DNA from: Pinus tabuliformis
Lineage: Eukaryota; Streptophyta; Pinopsida; Pinales; Pinaceae
Direction of reading: 5' to 3'
NCBI GenBank assembly: GCA_031772625.1
Contig: CM062814.1
Span: 820,640,757 to 820,704,756 of the forward strand
Length of the DNA stretch: 64,000 nt
Below, piece after piece: positions 53,064-64,000 of the stretch. Under the pieces are notes generated by a model. That model searched no databases and was not told the origin of the DNA. It saw only the letters and a program-made list of their open reading frames with translations. The first letter of the stretch is position 1. Each line of letters opens with the position of its first letter. The position numbers and the translations under genes were made by a program.

Positions 53064-54656
53064 CTTCTTTTCACTCCCGCACAATGCGGAGCTCTGCATT
53101 CCTCTCAAGGAGCTAGATCATTGTGTGGGAGTGTGGAGCACACAAACTCATTCTGCATTCTGCTCATTACCATTCTCTGCACAGACTCGTTCAGCAAAGC
53201 ATCCACACATTTATATAGATTATTAAGAATAACATCAAGATAATAATAAGTGTTAGTGTGAATTAAAGTGTTTATAGCTTATGCACGTGATTGAATTAAT
53301 ACTATGTTCGAGCATCAATGCTTTGATGTTTGTACACAACTCCTCATAGGTCTAAAGCTATATTAACCACGTATCTATTAAGAGTAATTCCCCATGGAAT
53401 GTATTCCTTAGCGTTTACAGTGTTTGATATAGTAACCTGGAAACATCACCTTCACTCAACTCCGTACTCAATTGTAATGTTGTTTCATGGCACTAAATAA
53501 TGACTTTAGCAACGGAGAGTACTAGTCAATATTAATTAACATTAACATTGATCAATTAGCGGTAACCTTATTGACCTGAGTGCTTAAGAGTCCCCTAGTA
53601 TTGGTTGAACGGTAATCTTTATATGTTAATTAAGATAGTAGTATATTGTAGATGAATTGAGCCTACGCCATCAAGAATCACAAGAAAATCCTTATTCTTA
53701 CTTCTCTCTTAATCATAGAAATTATGGATCGCTCGAGATAACATGTTGTCCCACCCATTGTCAAAACTATTGCATTGTTCAACTGGTGTCATTTTTGGAA
53801 AACGTAAAAGTATTCATTTTTTCTTGCCACTAATCCAATAATTAGATATGAAGGTTAACAACCAAGAGAACGTGAGACGTGATAACAACTGAGAGATGTG
53901 ACAATGCGTACCAGGTTGGCATGAGCTTGCAACCTGACCAAGCTGGCTTGAGAACCAAGTTGTCATGGAAAAGAAGAGCCAAGAAAGTTGTTGGGAGGGT
54001 CGATTTGTTACATGAATTTCTTTTAGGATGTGTACAATATTTAAAAGCAGGGTTTTGGGTTTACAGTAAGGAAATCCATATGCATGCACTTCAGAGAAGA
54101 CATTCACTCCTTATGAGTACTCCTATTCCTTCATGTGTTTCACTGCCCAAGTCTTCTAGCTCTCTGAGTCCTCGTTTTTCTCTTCTCCAGTAAATCCATC
54201 ATATATCATAGCCAGTGTTCAAACATTAGCGAGGCTATTAGTCGAAAATTGAACAGTGCCACGAGTGAGAACTAAATTCTTGACTTGCTTGGGCCAGGGG
54301 CTAGAGTTTAACAAACTAGATATTTTATCAACTGTGTTATAAGGTCACAGCCGTAAACAAGTAATTGAGGCGATGACTTGTTAAGCAAATAACTAACTAT
54401 TTTTATAGCTTACACAATATGCCATGAACAACCCAATATAAGCTCTGCTGAGGAAGATAACCTTATCTATGACAAAGAAAGGGAATAACCTTATCTCTCT
54501 TTTTTCAGTATGCCGCTCCACAAGCAAGGAGTTCCATGAGTGAAATGCTGGCTTATCAACCCATAGCATCATAGCATGAGACTCTCACAAATAACGACAC
54601 TTCGAGCAAGTCAAGTGTAACCGTTATGTCAAGGTATTTTTGTTGGTTGGGTGTAT
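53064..54656. other. Spacer with GTGCGGAG-type words and a possible exon-like piece
   Basis: 53075-53175 has words like CACAATGCGGAGCTCTGCATT that resemble the array at 62163. At 54081-54183 a short open stretch starts with ATG and has a Ser/Pro/Arg-rich composition like an organelle transit peptide, followed by a GTAAAT donor-like site. No further exon seen. The rest is unassigned. Confidence 0.25.
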
Positions 54657-56275
54657 TTTCATTATGTAGAGTTTTTTTTACACTCTTCACAATTTTTAAT
54701 CAATTAATTAGTTATAGAGGTAGGGATTACCTTGTATTGTAGTTATTGCTCTCGTTTACATAAAATTTAAGTTTGATCTCTGAGTCAATTTTCAATGTGC
54801 TTTATTTATATAAAAACTTGAGTTTGAGATTAGTATTTTATCATTCTCAAATATATTAATGCTAGAAATAATTTGAGAATTAGTTGGAATTTGCATTTTT
54901 TCGTCCTTTAGATATATGCATTTCCTAAGTAAAAACATCACATTTTCTTTGCTTCACTACCAATGCTACAAATGCCACAACATTCTCTTACACGTTTTAC
55001 ATGACATTATCTACTCTTTCCACCACATTTTACACTACCTATCAACAACCTTGCATTGAAACTTGAAACATCAACAACATATGTAGCATATCAATCATTC
55101 TAGATCTAGAGCATTTAACTTTGGTACTAGATCATGCTCTTAGGAATCACTGAGATGTTTTTCAAAGAGAGAAACTCTAGTGAATAGAAGGGAGTGCCTC
55201 TATAATTAAACAAGCCCTAAATGTTAGAGAAAATTGATGAACAAGAATGAAGCTATATCACTATAATCATAGTTGTGGAATTTCAATAATGCTAATCATT
55301 AAGGAGTTGTTTAATTACCTTGAGAAGCAATAATTATTTGTTTTTTTGTTTAGAATTCTTGTCTATCCCTTCGAACACCTATATAATGGGATTGAAAAAC
55401 TTTACTTCTCAACCTTTTTGATAGAGAACACCCAATGATATGAGGTAAACTTCATTTGCTAATTTTGATTAACAAAAGGTGTTGAGTCATTCTACAATTG
55501 CATTTGTATTTTGAGTCTTGGAGCACCTTGGAACTTCTTGGAGAGCTAAGGAGGTTCATTGAGGAACTAAAAAGTGTTCAAATTGTTGAGGATAAATTAA
55601 GGTTAGAAGATTCCAATTCTTCGTTCATTTTGAATGAAATGTTTATTATAGGTAGCAAGCATATTTGTTACAATTCTTCTTTTTTTTAATGTGCTTTCAT
55701 GTCTATCATCTTCGTGAAAAAAAAAGTCAATATATTGAAAGAAATGAGAATCCAAGAGTTTAAAGGGAAAAAGAATGCAAATTCGACCCAAATATAACAA
55801 CACATTAACCCAAGCAACTCTTTTGTAATCTTTAAAGAAATTAATAAGAATTTTAAGGAATGGAAATATACTCTATTCAACATTTTCATTAAAAACAACT
55901 TCACCAAAAACTAGCTTCCATATAAAATTAATTATTTTATGTAGTTTCAAAATATATATATATATAGAAATTTAAAAAGAAATTTCACAAAAACTAATTT
56001 GCATGCCAAGTTAAATTTTCTATATAATTTTAAATACGTGTAGGTGTATATATGAAATATGGAAGAAACAGTGAATTTATACAATGCATTTTAAATAGAC
56101 TAAGAATTTGCAATAATAATGATTACTTCTAACATAATAATTAATAGAGTCGTTGATATCCTTTTAAAATGTAAATGGGAAGACCGTTTAAAAAGCATGA
56201 AATTAACTAAATAACTAATATGAAGCATCACATAAATTAAGCATAGAAAAATGCATATGCATAAAATAATGATTT
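54657..56275. repeat. Long direct repeat, left copy
   Basis: From TTTCATTATGTAGAG (54657) to ATAATGATT (56275) this aligns with 62277-64000, with small indels. It could be an LTR (the 3' LTR of the minus-strand Reina-like element between the copies), but there is no TG/CA edge or primer site to prove it. The microsatellite here is only (AT)8 at 55952-55967. Confidence 0.7.
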
Positions 56276-57590
56276 TTTCACCTTAAAAACTTAAACATTG
56301 TTTTCGGAAAAAGAGATATTTCTAAAACCATGATTTCTTATACCGAAATATCTATGACCCTGATTTCTAAATCTCCTCTTAGGGCCAAAAGAAGCATGAG
56401 GAAAGATTCCTAAATTGTATAGGGATTTGCATACACATGGATTTAAATAGTAAAAATAATCCTTATGCACTATTCTAAAGTCAGACATGACGTTTAAGCT
56501 GTGAAAACTATCATTTTAGGTATAGTAAGGAATCATCTCTAGGGTAGCTTACGTGCAAAGGGGTTTCAAATAGATTCATAGGGTACCCAAGGCTTATGTT
56601 GCCCTTCTTAATAAGAATATAAAATGAGTACTTCATATATAGAAATAAGAATATAAAATGAGTACTTCATATATAGAAATGACAAGAAAATACATTATTG
56701 TTATATGATATTTTCAAATCATTTACAATTTAATTATTTTAATATGGAATATTAAACATGGTATAGGTAAATTTGAGCAATAAACCTTTTTTTTAGGGTT
56801 CATTAGGGAATTATCTTTAAAACAAAGCATGAGATATTTTTATTTATTATAACAGTATGTTTGTAATTTTTCTATTTTATTTATTATAACATTATGTTTG
56901 TAATTTTTTTATTTTTTTTAAATATAATTTATTTTTGTTCTAATGGATTATTGTAATAATGTAAATTATTTTTGGGGCAAGTATTATATTTTAATTATGT
57001 TTTAATTTTTATATTTATATTATAAATTATGTATTTAGAAAATATAAATGTAAAAAAATGGATATAAAAGATTAATAAAATAAAATATGTGAAATATATT
57101 TTTATATTAATTTGTATTAGATAAAAAAAACAATATTCACTTGTTTTTTAAGATGGGTAACTTTTCATTAAGTAGGGTTATAATTGCAATAATAGTTGAC
57201 AAAAGCTTTCCATAATTTCCTATCTCTATAAATACATTCTCAATAGCATCGCTCTAACTACTTATGGTCTCATTGTTAATGAGTACTAACTCCCAAGCAA
57301 GCCTTACATGATGAGGATGACCTTTTTAGAACTGCGATTTATTGACTCCATTTTTCTGGTCTTTGAGGGAATGTCTCCCTAACAGATGCTAGCATCATGG
57401 AATGATTGGAGACTCAGAATTTCGACATTGTAACTACTTTTAAATTCTATAAAAATAGTTGGCTTTTTCTGATAGGAAAAAAAAAGACCTTTTATATTTC
57501 ATGGTTATCCACTAACTATCTAGATAGTGAATGTGACCACATGCATTAATTGACTAACTCATAAGTACTATAAAGAAGAGACATTAAGGC
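56276..57590. other. Very AT-rich region
   Basis: No gene. 56620-56690 holds a 34-bp tandem duplication (AGAATATAAAATGAGTACTT unit) and 56830-56900 a similar doubling of TTTATTTATTATAACA. If 54657 is the 3' LTR of the Reina-like element, its inner edge should lie in this stretch. Confidence 0.4.
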
Positions 57591-58700
57591 AGGACCCTAA
57601 AATGCCCTCTCCCTTCAAAGATAACATTATCCTTAAGGCTAGAGGTGTGGAAATTGTTGTATTGTTGGTTCGCATGTAGCATATTTTGGTTGTATACTTT
57701 TCCACCAAATTAATACTTCTTGAACCATGTGTCAATGCAATTGATGCTCTCTAGTAGCCAATATTACTTTCAATGAAATACAAATCAACCCTTCTTCATA
57801 GAGTTCCAGAAACCTAGTTTACACCATATTATTTGATCTCACTACGCTTTTCAGACAAGACACATGAAATATGAGATGAACCTTGGAGTGAGTTTGAAGG
57901 TTCGGTTTATAGGAAACTTCTCTAATGTGTTGGATGACCTTGTAGGGTCCATATAACTTTGGTGCTAGTTTTTGGTGGATTTTATCTTTGAGGGATGTTT
58001 TCTATAGTGTTAAAGGAAAATAAACATGTGATCTTTTCCTACAAAATAATGGTACAAGTGATGCTAATTAGCTTGTTTCTTCATTTTGTTTTGAGAGAGA
58101 ACCAAATTTTCATTGAGTGTTTGAAGAATGAATTTTTTGAATTGAAGTGTGCAATCCATTGCATGAAGTTTGGAGTTGCGTGGTAAATATGAAGCCAATG
58201 AAAAAGGTTATTGGTCACAAACAACTTCATATGATGTCATTTTAGTAGCACCTTGATAAATGGTATTATATCAACATTGTACAAGGGTTATCCATTATTC
58301 TAATCAATGTAACATTTTCAAGTAAAAAAATCACAAAATAGGTTTCTAAGCACCTTTTGACCTCTTTTTTTTTTAACACCAACTTGGGGGTGATATGTAG
58401 TGCTCATTTTCAACTATGTAATCTAAATTTGAAAGAAACCATGCTAAAATTTGCTAGTGAATGTCTCATCCCTCTCTGACATAATGGATGTGTGCATTCC
58501 ATGTAACTTAAAATATGACCAATGAAGACTTGGGAAATATTGAAAGGCATAAATGGGATTTGTGATAAGTAACAAAAATAAGCATATTTGGAAAGGTGGT
58601 TGACTACCACCATTATGACTGATTTTTTACTAGCTTCTGGAAGACGCACTATACAATTCATAAAGATGTTAGTCCAAATACTTTTTGGGATTGATAGTGG
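57591..58700 (-). pseudogene. Reina-like integrase and chromodomain
   Basis: Minus strand. Core remnant: EASKKSVIMVVVNHLSKYAYF (58630-58560) with the conserved VVVDRLSKYAHF pattern, the Asp now Asn. C-terminus: IHQKLAPKLYGPYKVIQHI and KVHLIFHVSCLKS (about 57980-57850). Chromodomain remnant: LATREHQLH, LIWWKSIQPKYATCEP and QQFPHL (about 57760-57670). The layout matches chromoviruses of the Reina type. Many stops and frame changes. Confidence 0.7.
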
Positions 58701-58899
58701 TTATAATTCCTTAAGAGTCTTTACTATCTCACCATTGTTTCTTTGACCTTTATCACATTCCATTACAAAAACCTAGATGTTTGTTTTCATGTTTTCCTAA
58801 AGAAGGAGCACTTGGATCATTCACATATATTATGAAATCCAAATATACTCACAATAGTTGATGAATGAAACTCCTCTAAGGCCCTTATTTAAGGCATAT

Positions 58900-60690
58900 T
58901 TTTTCTCCAAAATCATGTGTGCTTTATACATCAAAGCATCTTGAAACTTCCATATATATCCTTTAAGAGGGTTAGGATGTTTCTGAATATTTTGTATGAG
59001 TTGAACCAAAATGTCATTTTTTGACCATTCCTATTAGGCTTCATTGAGTGAATCAATGACAAGTAAGGATAAGGAAACATGGCCCCTTCCTCCTCATATT
59101 GCCTAGACAAAGCATCATCCACCAAATTTTTAGTGACCCACTTATGTTGCTCTAGTGACAATAACCTTTGTCTTAGAAAATATATTAAACTATGATGATT
59201 GATCTTGATCTAGAAATTCCTCTTGATGGATGTTGAGTATCAATTACATGTAGGATGGCCATCATCTCTTTCTTGTACATGAATTTTCCCAAATTGTTGT
59301 TACACAACTACTTACTAATGAATGTTAATGGATTTCCTTCTTGCATAGAAACTATGTTGAGACCTATGCTTGATACATCACATTTTAAGACAAAAGTAAT
59401 AGTGAATTCAAGTAATGATAGAACTGGAATAGTGCATGTGTTATACTTTAAATCTAAGAATACATAATCAATAGCCTTGCTCCATGCAAAGGAATTATTT
59501 TTTAGCAAGGTTGTTAGGGGAGCAACAAATTTTCCATAGTTTTTCACAAATATGGTAGCCCATAAGTCATAAGATCTCATGTAAACTCTTCAAGATCTTA
59601 GGGCAGGTCCAATCTTATGTAGCCACAATTTTCTTGGGATCTACTCACCCCCCATATAAAATGATCATGTGACCCAAATATTCAACATCTAAAGCCAATT
59701 GATTTATAATGTTTAAGGAATAAAAAATGGTATTGCAAGAGTTGCAAGGATTTATTGAGATGCAATATATTGGTTCCCCATGTTTTGTTGTAGATAAATA
59801 TATCATCAAAGCATACCAATATGAAATAAAATAAAATAAAATAAAAAATTGTTCATAATGATTTGAAAGTTGGATGAGGAATTGAAAAGTCCAAATGACA
59901 TTACTAAAAACTAATAATGGCCTTCATGTGTGTGTAAAGTTTTATTAGGGAAGTCCACCTCCTTCATTTGTATTTGGTGGCATCCTGAACAAATATCTAG
60001 TTTACTGAAAAACTTGGCTCCATGAAGCTCACCCAATAAATCACCAAACTAGAATGAGAAAATATTCCTTGAAGGTAAAATTATTAAGAGGTTTGATTTC
60101 CTTCTTTCTATAATCCCATGACCATAGGTTATCAATAAGGGCTAGCACTAGGATTTGTGACTCCATCCTCCAATATTTCATAAACGGTATTTTCTATTTC
60201 ATTCTTCCATGGAAAAGAGTTCCTATAAGGACACGCATATGATTTTGATGACCTAAAATTAGTGTCGTAACATGGAATGCATAACAAATGAAGGTCTAAG
60301 CCACAAGGTGTTTTAAATTCATACTAATGTTTAGTTAGGACAAAGTTCTCCATGAATCTCATCCAATAGATCGCCAATAATTGGAATGAGAAAATTGTCC
60401 TTGATAGTCAAGTTATTTAGAGCTTGAATTCCCTTATTTATTTAATACTAGGACCATATGTGATTATTAAGGGCTAGCACTAGGATTTATGACTCCATCC
60501 TCCAATAGTTCCTAAATCATCTTTTTCATTTCATTCTTCCTAGAAAAGAGTTCATATAACAACACATTTTGGTGGTTAAATACCTACAATTAGTGGGATA
60601 CCATGGCATGCTTAACACATGAGGGCGTATGCCATGAGGTGTTTCAAATTCCTACTAATGTTTAGTTAAGGACCAAGTGCAAATTAGTGG
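58900..60690 (-). pseudogene. Reina-like reverse transcriptase and RNase H
   Basis: RT on the minus strand: LLDEIHGELC / LLGELHGAKFFSKLDICSGCHQIQM (60370-59950), VMSFGLFNSSSNFQIIMNN (59900-59850). The YxDD block has decayed to an unrecognisable FHIGML-like stretch near 59815. The connection is FVKNYGKFVAPLTTLLKNNSF (59540-59480). RNase H: FVLKCDVSSIGLNIVSMQEGNPL (59390-59310; catalytic Asp kept in CDVSS) and EQHKWVTK...LVDDALSRQYEEEG (59155-59080; DALSR Asp present). The RT N-terminus is tandemly duplicated (60018-60677). Confidence 0.75.
60018..60677. repeat. Tandem duplication of ~330 bp inside RT
   Basis: Units 60018-60347 and 60348-60677 both begin CTCCATGAA and share AAGGGCTAGCACTAGGATTT and TACTAATGTTTAGTTA. 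Divergence between units is substantial (roughly 20% by eye), so the duplication is not recent. Confidence 0.75.
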
Positions 60691-60779
60691 GAATCTCCTG
60701 TGGAGGATGTCCACTACTTGTAAGGCATTGGATTAGGAAATAATCTTTGATTGGATTCTCTTCTAATAACTTCTCTATA

Positions 60780-61050
60780 TGTTAAGAGATAATAATTTTA
60801 AGGAGATTGAATCCCCTTGATGGTGTTTTTATGCCCTTAATGAAACTCATATATAAGTCCTTGAAATCCATGGTGATGGCTCCCAAAGTGCATAACCATG
60901 TTAAAGTGAGAACTACATCACAACCACCCATTTCAATCCCAAAAATATGATATTTAAGATGATACTCTCCCATTTAAAGTTTCATATTTTCACATCGACC
61001 TCCACATTTTATCACACCATCATTGACTATCATAATCTAAAATTTATGTA
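60780..61050 (-). pseudogene. Reina-like protease, C-terminal half
   Basis: Minus strand shows IFGIEMGGCDVVLTLTWLCTL and GAITMDFKDLYMSF, the conserved MGGCDVVLGMEWLR-type end of the chromoviral protease. The N-terminal active-site motif is not recognisable upstream. A stop-rich gap separates it from gag. Confidence 0.65.
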
Positions 61051-61118
61051 TAGCATGTACATAATAATGGGTTTACTTAGCCACTATCTTATGAATAAAA
61101 TTGTGGGTGTTTCCATTT

Positions 61119-62000
61119 TCAATCAAAAAAATCACCTTGTGATTCTTGATGTAACCAAATCAACATTAAAGTTTTTGGTGCAAAAATCATGGAGAAAAAT
61201 TTTAGGTTCCTCACAATATGCTTGTAGGTTGTTTCTTCTTGAGGATGAGGGGTTGTTTCTTTAAATTCCAATTCGAGAGTATTTGTAATGGGGATGTCTT
61301 TCAAGTTGTTTTGGGTAGATACATCCATTTGAACTAATTTATGTTCTCTATATTTTTTTCCCTTTGGAATAACACTCATTGCAATTATGACAAAGTTTTT
61401 AGTGTTTGTGTTATGCCATCTCTTATTGGGACAATTTATGGATTCTTTAAAGTTGATAGGTAGAGAGGATAGTGGTAGTTATCAACTAGGGGTGAGGGCA
61501 ATAAGGGAATGAGAGTCTTTTTTTTTTGCATTTAGAACCATATTGAATCATTTATCTCTCTCAAATGCATCCATCCAAGTAGTTATGTGTTGCATCATGA
61601 CTTATGCTCTAATTTCTTCTCTTGGCGAAACATTGTTTAAGGAAGGAATAAAAAAACCCCCCTATTCAGATTACTAGCAATAAAGTATTTAATTGTTCTT
61701 ATTTGGCATAAATTTTTCAATATTCCTAAAAAGTGAGTGCCTCATTCAAAAGAAACATAAATGGAGTTCACAAACTACTAAAGGTAATTAATCCTCCATC
61801 AGATTTCCAATTCCATTACCACCATTGCTCATATTTTATATCAAAATATAAGACCCCCACTTTGATTTTCATTAGGTCATCAATAAGTCCATGGAGAAAG
61901 AAGAAGTGTTGTATTTGAGAGAAAGGGTGATTCCTAACCCTTGCACTTGAAACACACACAATGTATTCAAATATTGTAAATGCATAAGAGATAAATTATA
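61119..62000 (-). pseudogene. Reina-like Gag remnant with zinc-binding motif
   Basis: Near 61400 the minus strand reads LCHNCNECYSKGKKY, matching the CxxC start of the Reina-type gag knuckle; the following His and Cys are not kept in place. Downstream (61330-61120) is a linker to the protease. Upstream of 61450 only scattered stretches resemble gag. Weak but consistent with its position. Confidence 0.5.
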
Positions 62001-62162
62001 TTAAATGTGTGAACTATACCCTTGTACTAATGATTATTACAGAAGCAAAATAGTGTTCTTCCATATGCATAATCTAATCTAAGGTTTGATATATTTTTAA
62101 GTCCTTATGCATAATCTAAGGTTTGATATATTTTTATTTTCATTTAACACTATTGTTGAAGA

Positions 62163-62310
62163 TTGTGCAGAGAGGCTTGTGCGGAGATCTTTTATTGTGT
62201 GGAGAGATTTGTACAGAGAGCTTTCACTATGCAGAGCAGAGAGTTTTGTGCAAAATGATTTCATTGTGCGGAGAGCTTTCATTATGTAGAGTTTTCTCTA
62301 CACTCTGCAC
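62163..62310. repeat. Short tandem words of the GTGCGGAGAGCTTTCATT type
   Basis: About eight variants of a ~17-bp word (TTGTGCGGAGAGCTTTCA, TATGCAGAGCAGAGAGTTTT and so on) in a row, leading directly into the right copy of the long direct repeat. The final word forms AGAGTTTTCTCTACACTCT, a small inverted repeat. Confidence 0.6.
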
Positions 62311-63604
62311 AAACTTTAGTCAATTAATTAGTTGTAGAGGTATGGACTATGTTGCATTGTAGTTATTACTCATGTTTACATAAAACTTAAGTTTGAGTCT
62401 GCAGTCAATTTTCAATGTGCTTTATTTACATAAAAACTTGAGTTTGAGGTAAGTATTTTATAGTTCTCAAATGGATTGATGTTAGAAATAATTTGAGAAT
62501 TGATTGGAGTTTGCATTTTTTTCGTCCTTTAGATATATGCATTTCCTACGTAAAAACATCACATTTTATTCGCTTCACTACCTTTGCTACAGATGCCACA
62601 ACATTCTCTTACACTTTCTACATGGAATTATCTACTCTTTCCACCACATTTTACACTACCTATTAACAACCTTGCATTGAAGCTTGAAGCATCAACAACA
62701 TATGAAGCATATCAATCATTCTAGATCTAGAGCATCTAACTTTGGCACTAGATCATGCTCTTAGGAATCACTGAGATGGTTATCAAAGAGAGAAACTCTA
62801 GTGAATGGAAGGGAGTGCCTCTATAATTAAACAAGCCTTAAATGTTAGAGAAAATTGATGAGCTAGAATGAAGCTATATCACTATAATCATAGTTGTGGA
62901 ATTTCAATAATGCTAATCATTATGGAGTTGTTTAATTACCTTGAGGAACAATAATTATTTGGTTTTTTGTTTATAATTCTTGTCTATCCCTTCGAACACC
63001 TATACAATGGGATTGAAAAACTTTACTTCTCAACCTTTTTGATAGGGAACACCCTGTGATATCATGTAAACTTCATTTGCTAATTTTGATTAACAAAAGG
63101 TATTGAGTCATTCTACATTGCATTTGTACTTTGAGTCTTGGAGCTTCTTGGAGAGCTAGGATGTTCATTGAGGAAATAAATGGTGTTTAGATTGTTGAGG
63201 ATAAATTAAGGTTAGAAGATTCAAATTCTTAAGTACCTATTAAATTTTCAATTTTTCGTTGATTTTGAATGAAATGTTTATTGTAAGTAGCAAGCACATT
63301 TGTTACAATTCTATTTTTTTTTTTTTTTTTAATCTGCTTTCACGTTTATCAACTTCATGTAAAAAAGAAGTCAACCAATTGAGAGCCAAATGAGAATCCA
63401 AAAGTTTAAAGGGAAAAAGAGTGCAAATTTGACCCAAATCTAACAAAACATCAACCCCAAGCAACCCTTTTGTAATCTATAAAGAAATTAACAAAAAACA
63501 ATAAAAATTTTAAAGAATGAAAATATACTCTATCCAACGTGGTCATTAAAAACAACTTCACAAAAAACTAGCTTTCATATAAAGTTAATTATTTTATGTA
63601 GTTT

Positions 63605-63692
<88 letters not shown>

Positions 63693-63753
63693 TGCATTAT
63701 ATACAACAATGTCTTTAAAAGAAACTTCACCAAAAACTAGGGTGCATGCAAAG

Positions 63754-63807
<54 letters not shown>

Positions 63808-64000
63808 GTGAAAGAAATAGTGGATTTGCACAATGCCATTTATGAGTGGATTAAGAATCTGCAATGATAATAGTTACTTCTAACGTAATAATTAATGGTC
63901 AATGATATTATTTTAAAATTTAAATTGCATGAAATTAACTAAATAACGAATATGAAGCATCGACAAAGAAAAATGCATAAAATAAAATAATGATTAGCAT
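62277..64000. repeat. Long direct repeat, right copy (runs off the window)
   Basis: Aligns with 54657-56275 and continues to the window end. If LTR, it is the 5' LTR of the Reina-like element. It differs from the left copy by large microsatellites at 63605-63687 and 63757-63805. Confidence 0.7.
63605..63805. repeat. (TA)n, (GA)n and (AT)n microsatellites
   Basis: (TA)12 at 63605-63628 runs directly into (GA)29 at 63629-63687, and (AT)24 lies at 63757-63805. Apparent Ile/Tyr and Leu/Ser repeat proteins here are artefacts of these tracts. Confidence 0.95.

Noticed and set aside
63594-63839. Minus-strand ORF of Ile/Tyr and Leu/Ser repeats
   Set aside because: It is translation of (TA)n and (GA)n microsatellites, not a gene.
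1-64000. CRISPR array, tRNA, rRNA or bacterial operon
   Set aside because: No regularly spaced direct repeats with unique spacers, no cloverleaf or rRNA core seen. The 20-bp minisatellite at 15504 has no spacers.

Overview
The window looks like nuclear DNA of a seed plant with a large, repeat-filled genome, most likely a gymnosperm (inference). It shows no bacterial, organellar, tRNA or rRNA gene. Nearly every recognisable coding stretch belongs to LTR retrotransposons or a LINE, and almost all are broken by in-frame stops and frameshifts. The only host-gene trace I can name is a fragment of an ABCB-type ABC transporter at 49439-50002.

Layout. 1-4430: minus-strand Ty3/gypsy Tat-lineage element (gag, protease, archaeal-type RNase H, start of RT) with its LTR. 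4467-8590: a minus-strand ~1,100-codon decayed extra ORF and a promoter-like region upstream. 9172-16785: decayed LTR material around a minus-strand gag element whose LTR is 13477-14637. 16787-35715: a nest. A minus-strand copia element is split inside its integrase by a minus-strand gypsy element (18018-35426, target duplication TATAT). The left LTR of that gypsy element holds both a solo LTR (18148-18479) and a complete young plus-strand element (18990-26831, target duplication CTACC). 35760-38570: truncated plus-strand copia. 39497-48509: minus-strand chromovirus with both LTRs. 48510-54656: small tandem repeats, the ABCB fragment, and an ORF1-only LINE. 54657-64000: a Reina-like minus-strand chromovirus between long direct repeats.

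How the parts relate. The inner element of the nest has LTRs that differ at about 13 of 1,043 positions, while its host's LTRs differ by roughly 11% over a sampled 250 bases, so the layers can be ordered in time. The main points for follow-up are: (1) a family of about eleven hairpins in the young element whose loops share RCTCNTTAAAA while their stems differ, seven of them with an upstream GAGY that co-varies with the loop RCTC and could form pseudoknots; (2) a 76-residue ubiquitin domain ending in LRLRGG fused inside a LINE ORF1; (3) a gypsy element whose gag/protease region has been replaced by an inverted copy of its own integrase end; (4) sense-strand coiled-coil ORFs between integrase and 3' LTR that appear to have their own promoters. 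All comparisons were made by eye.
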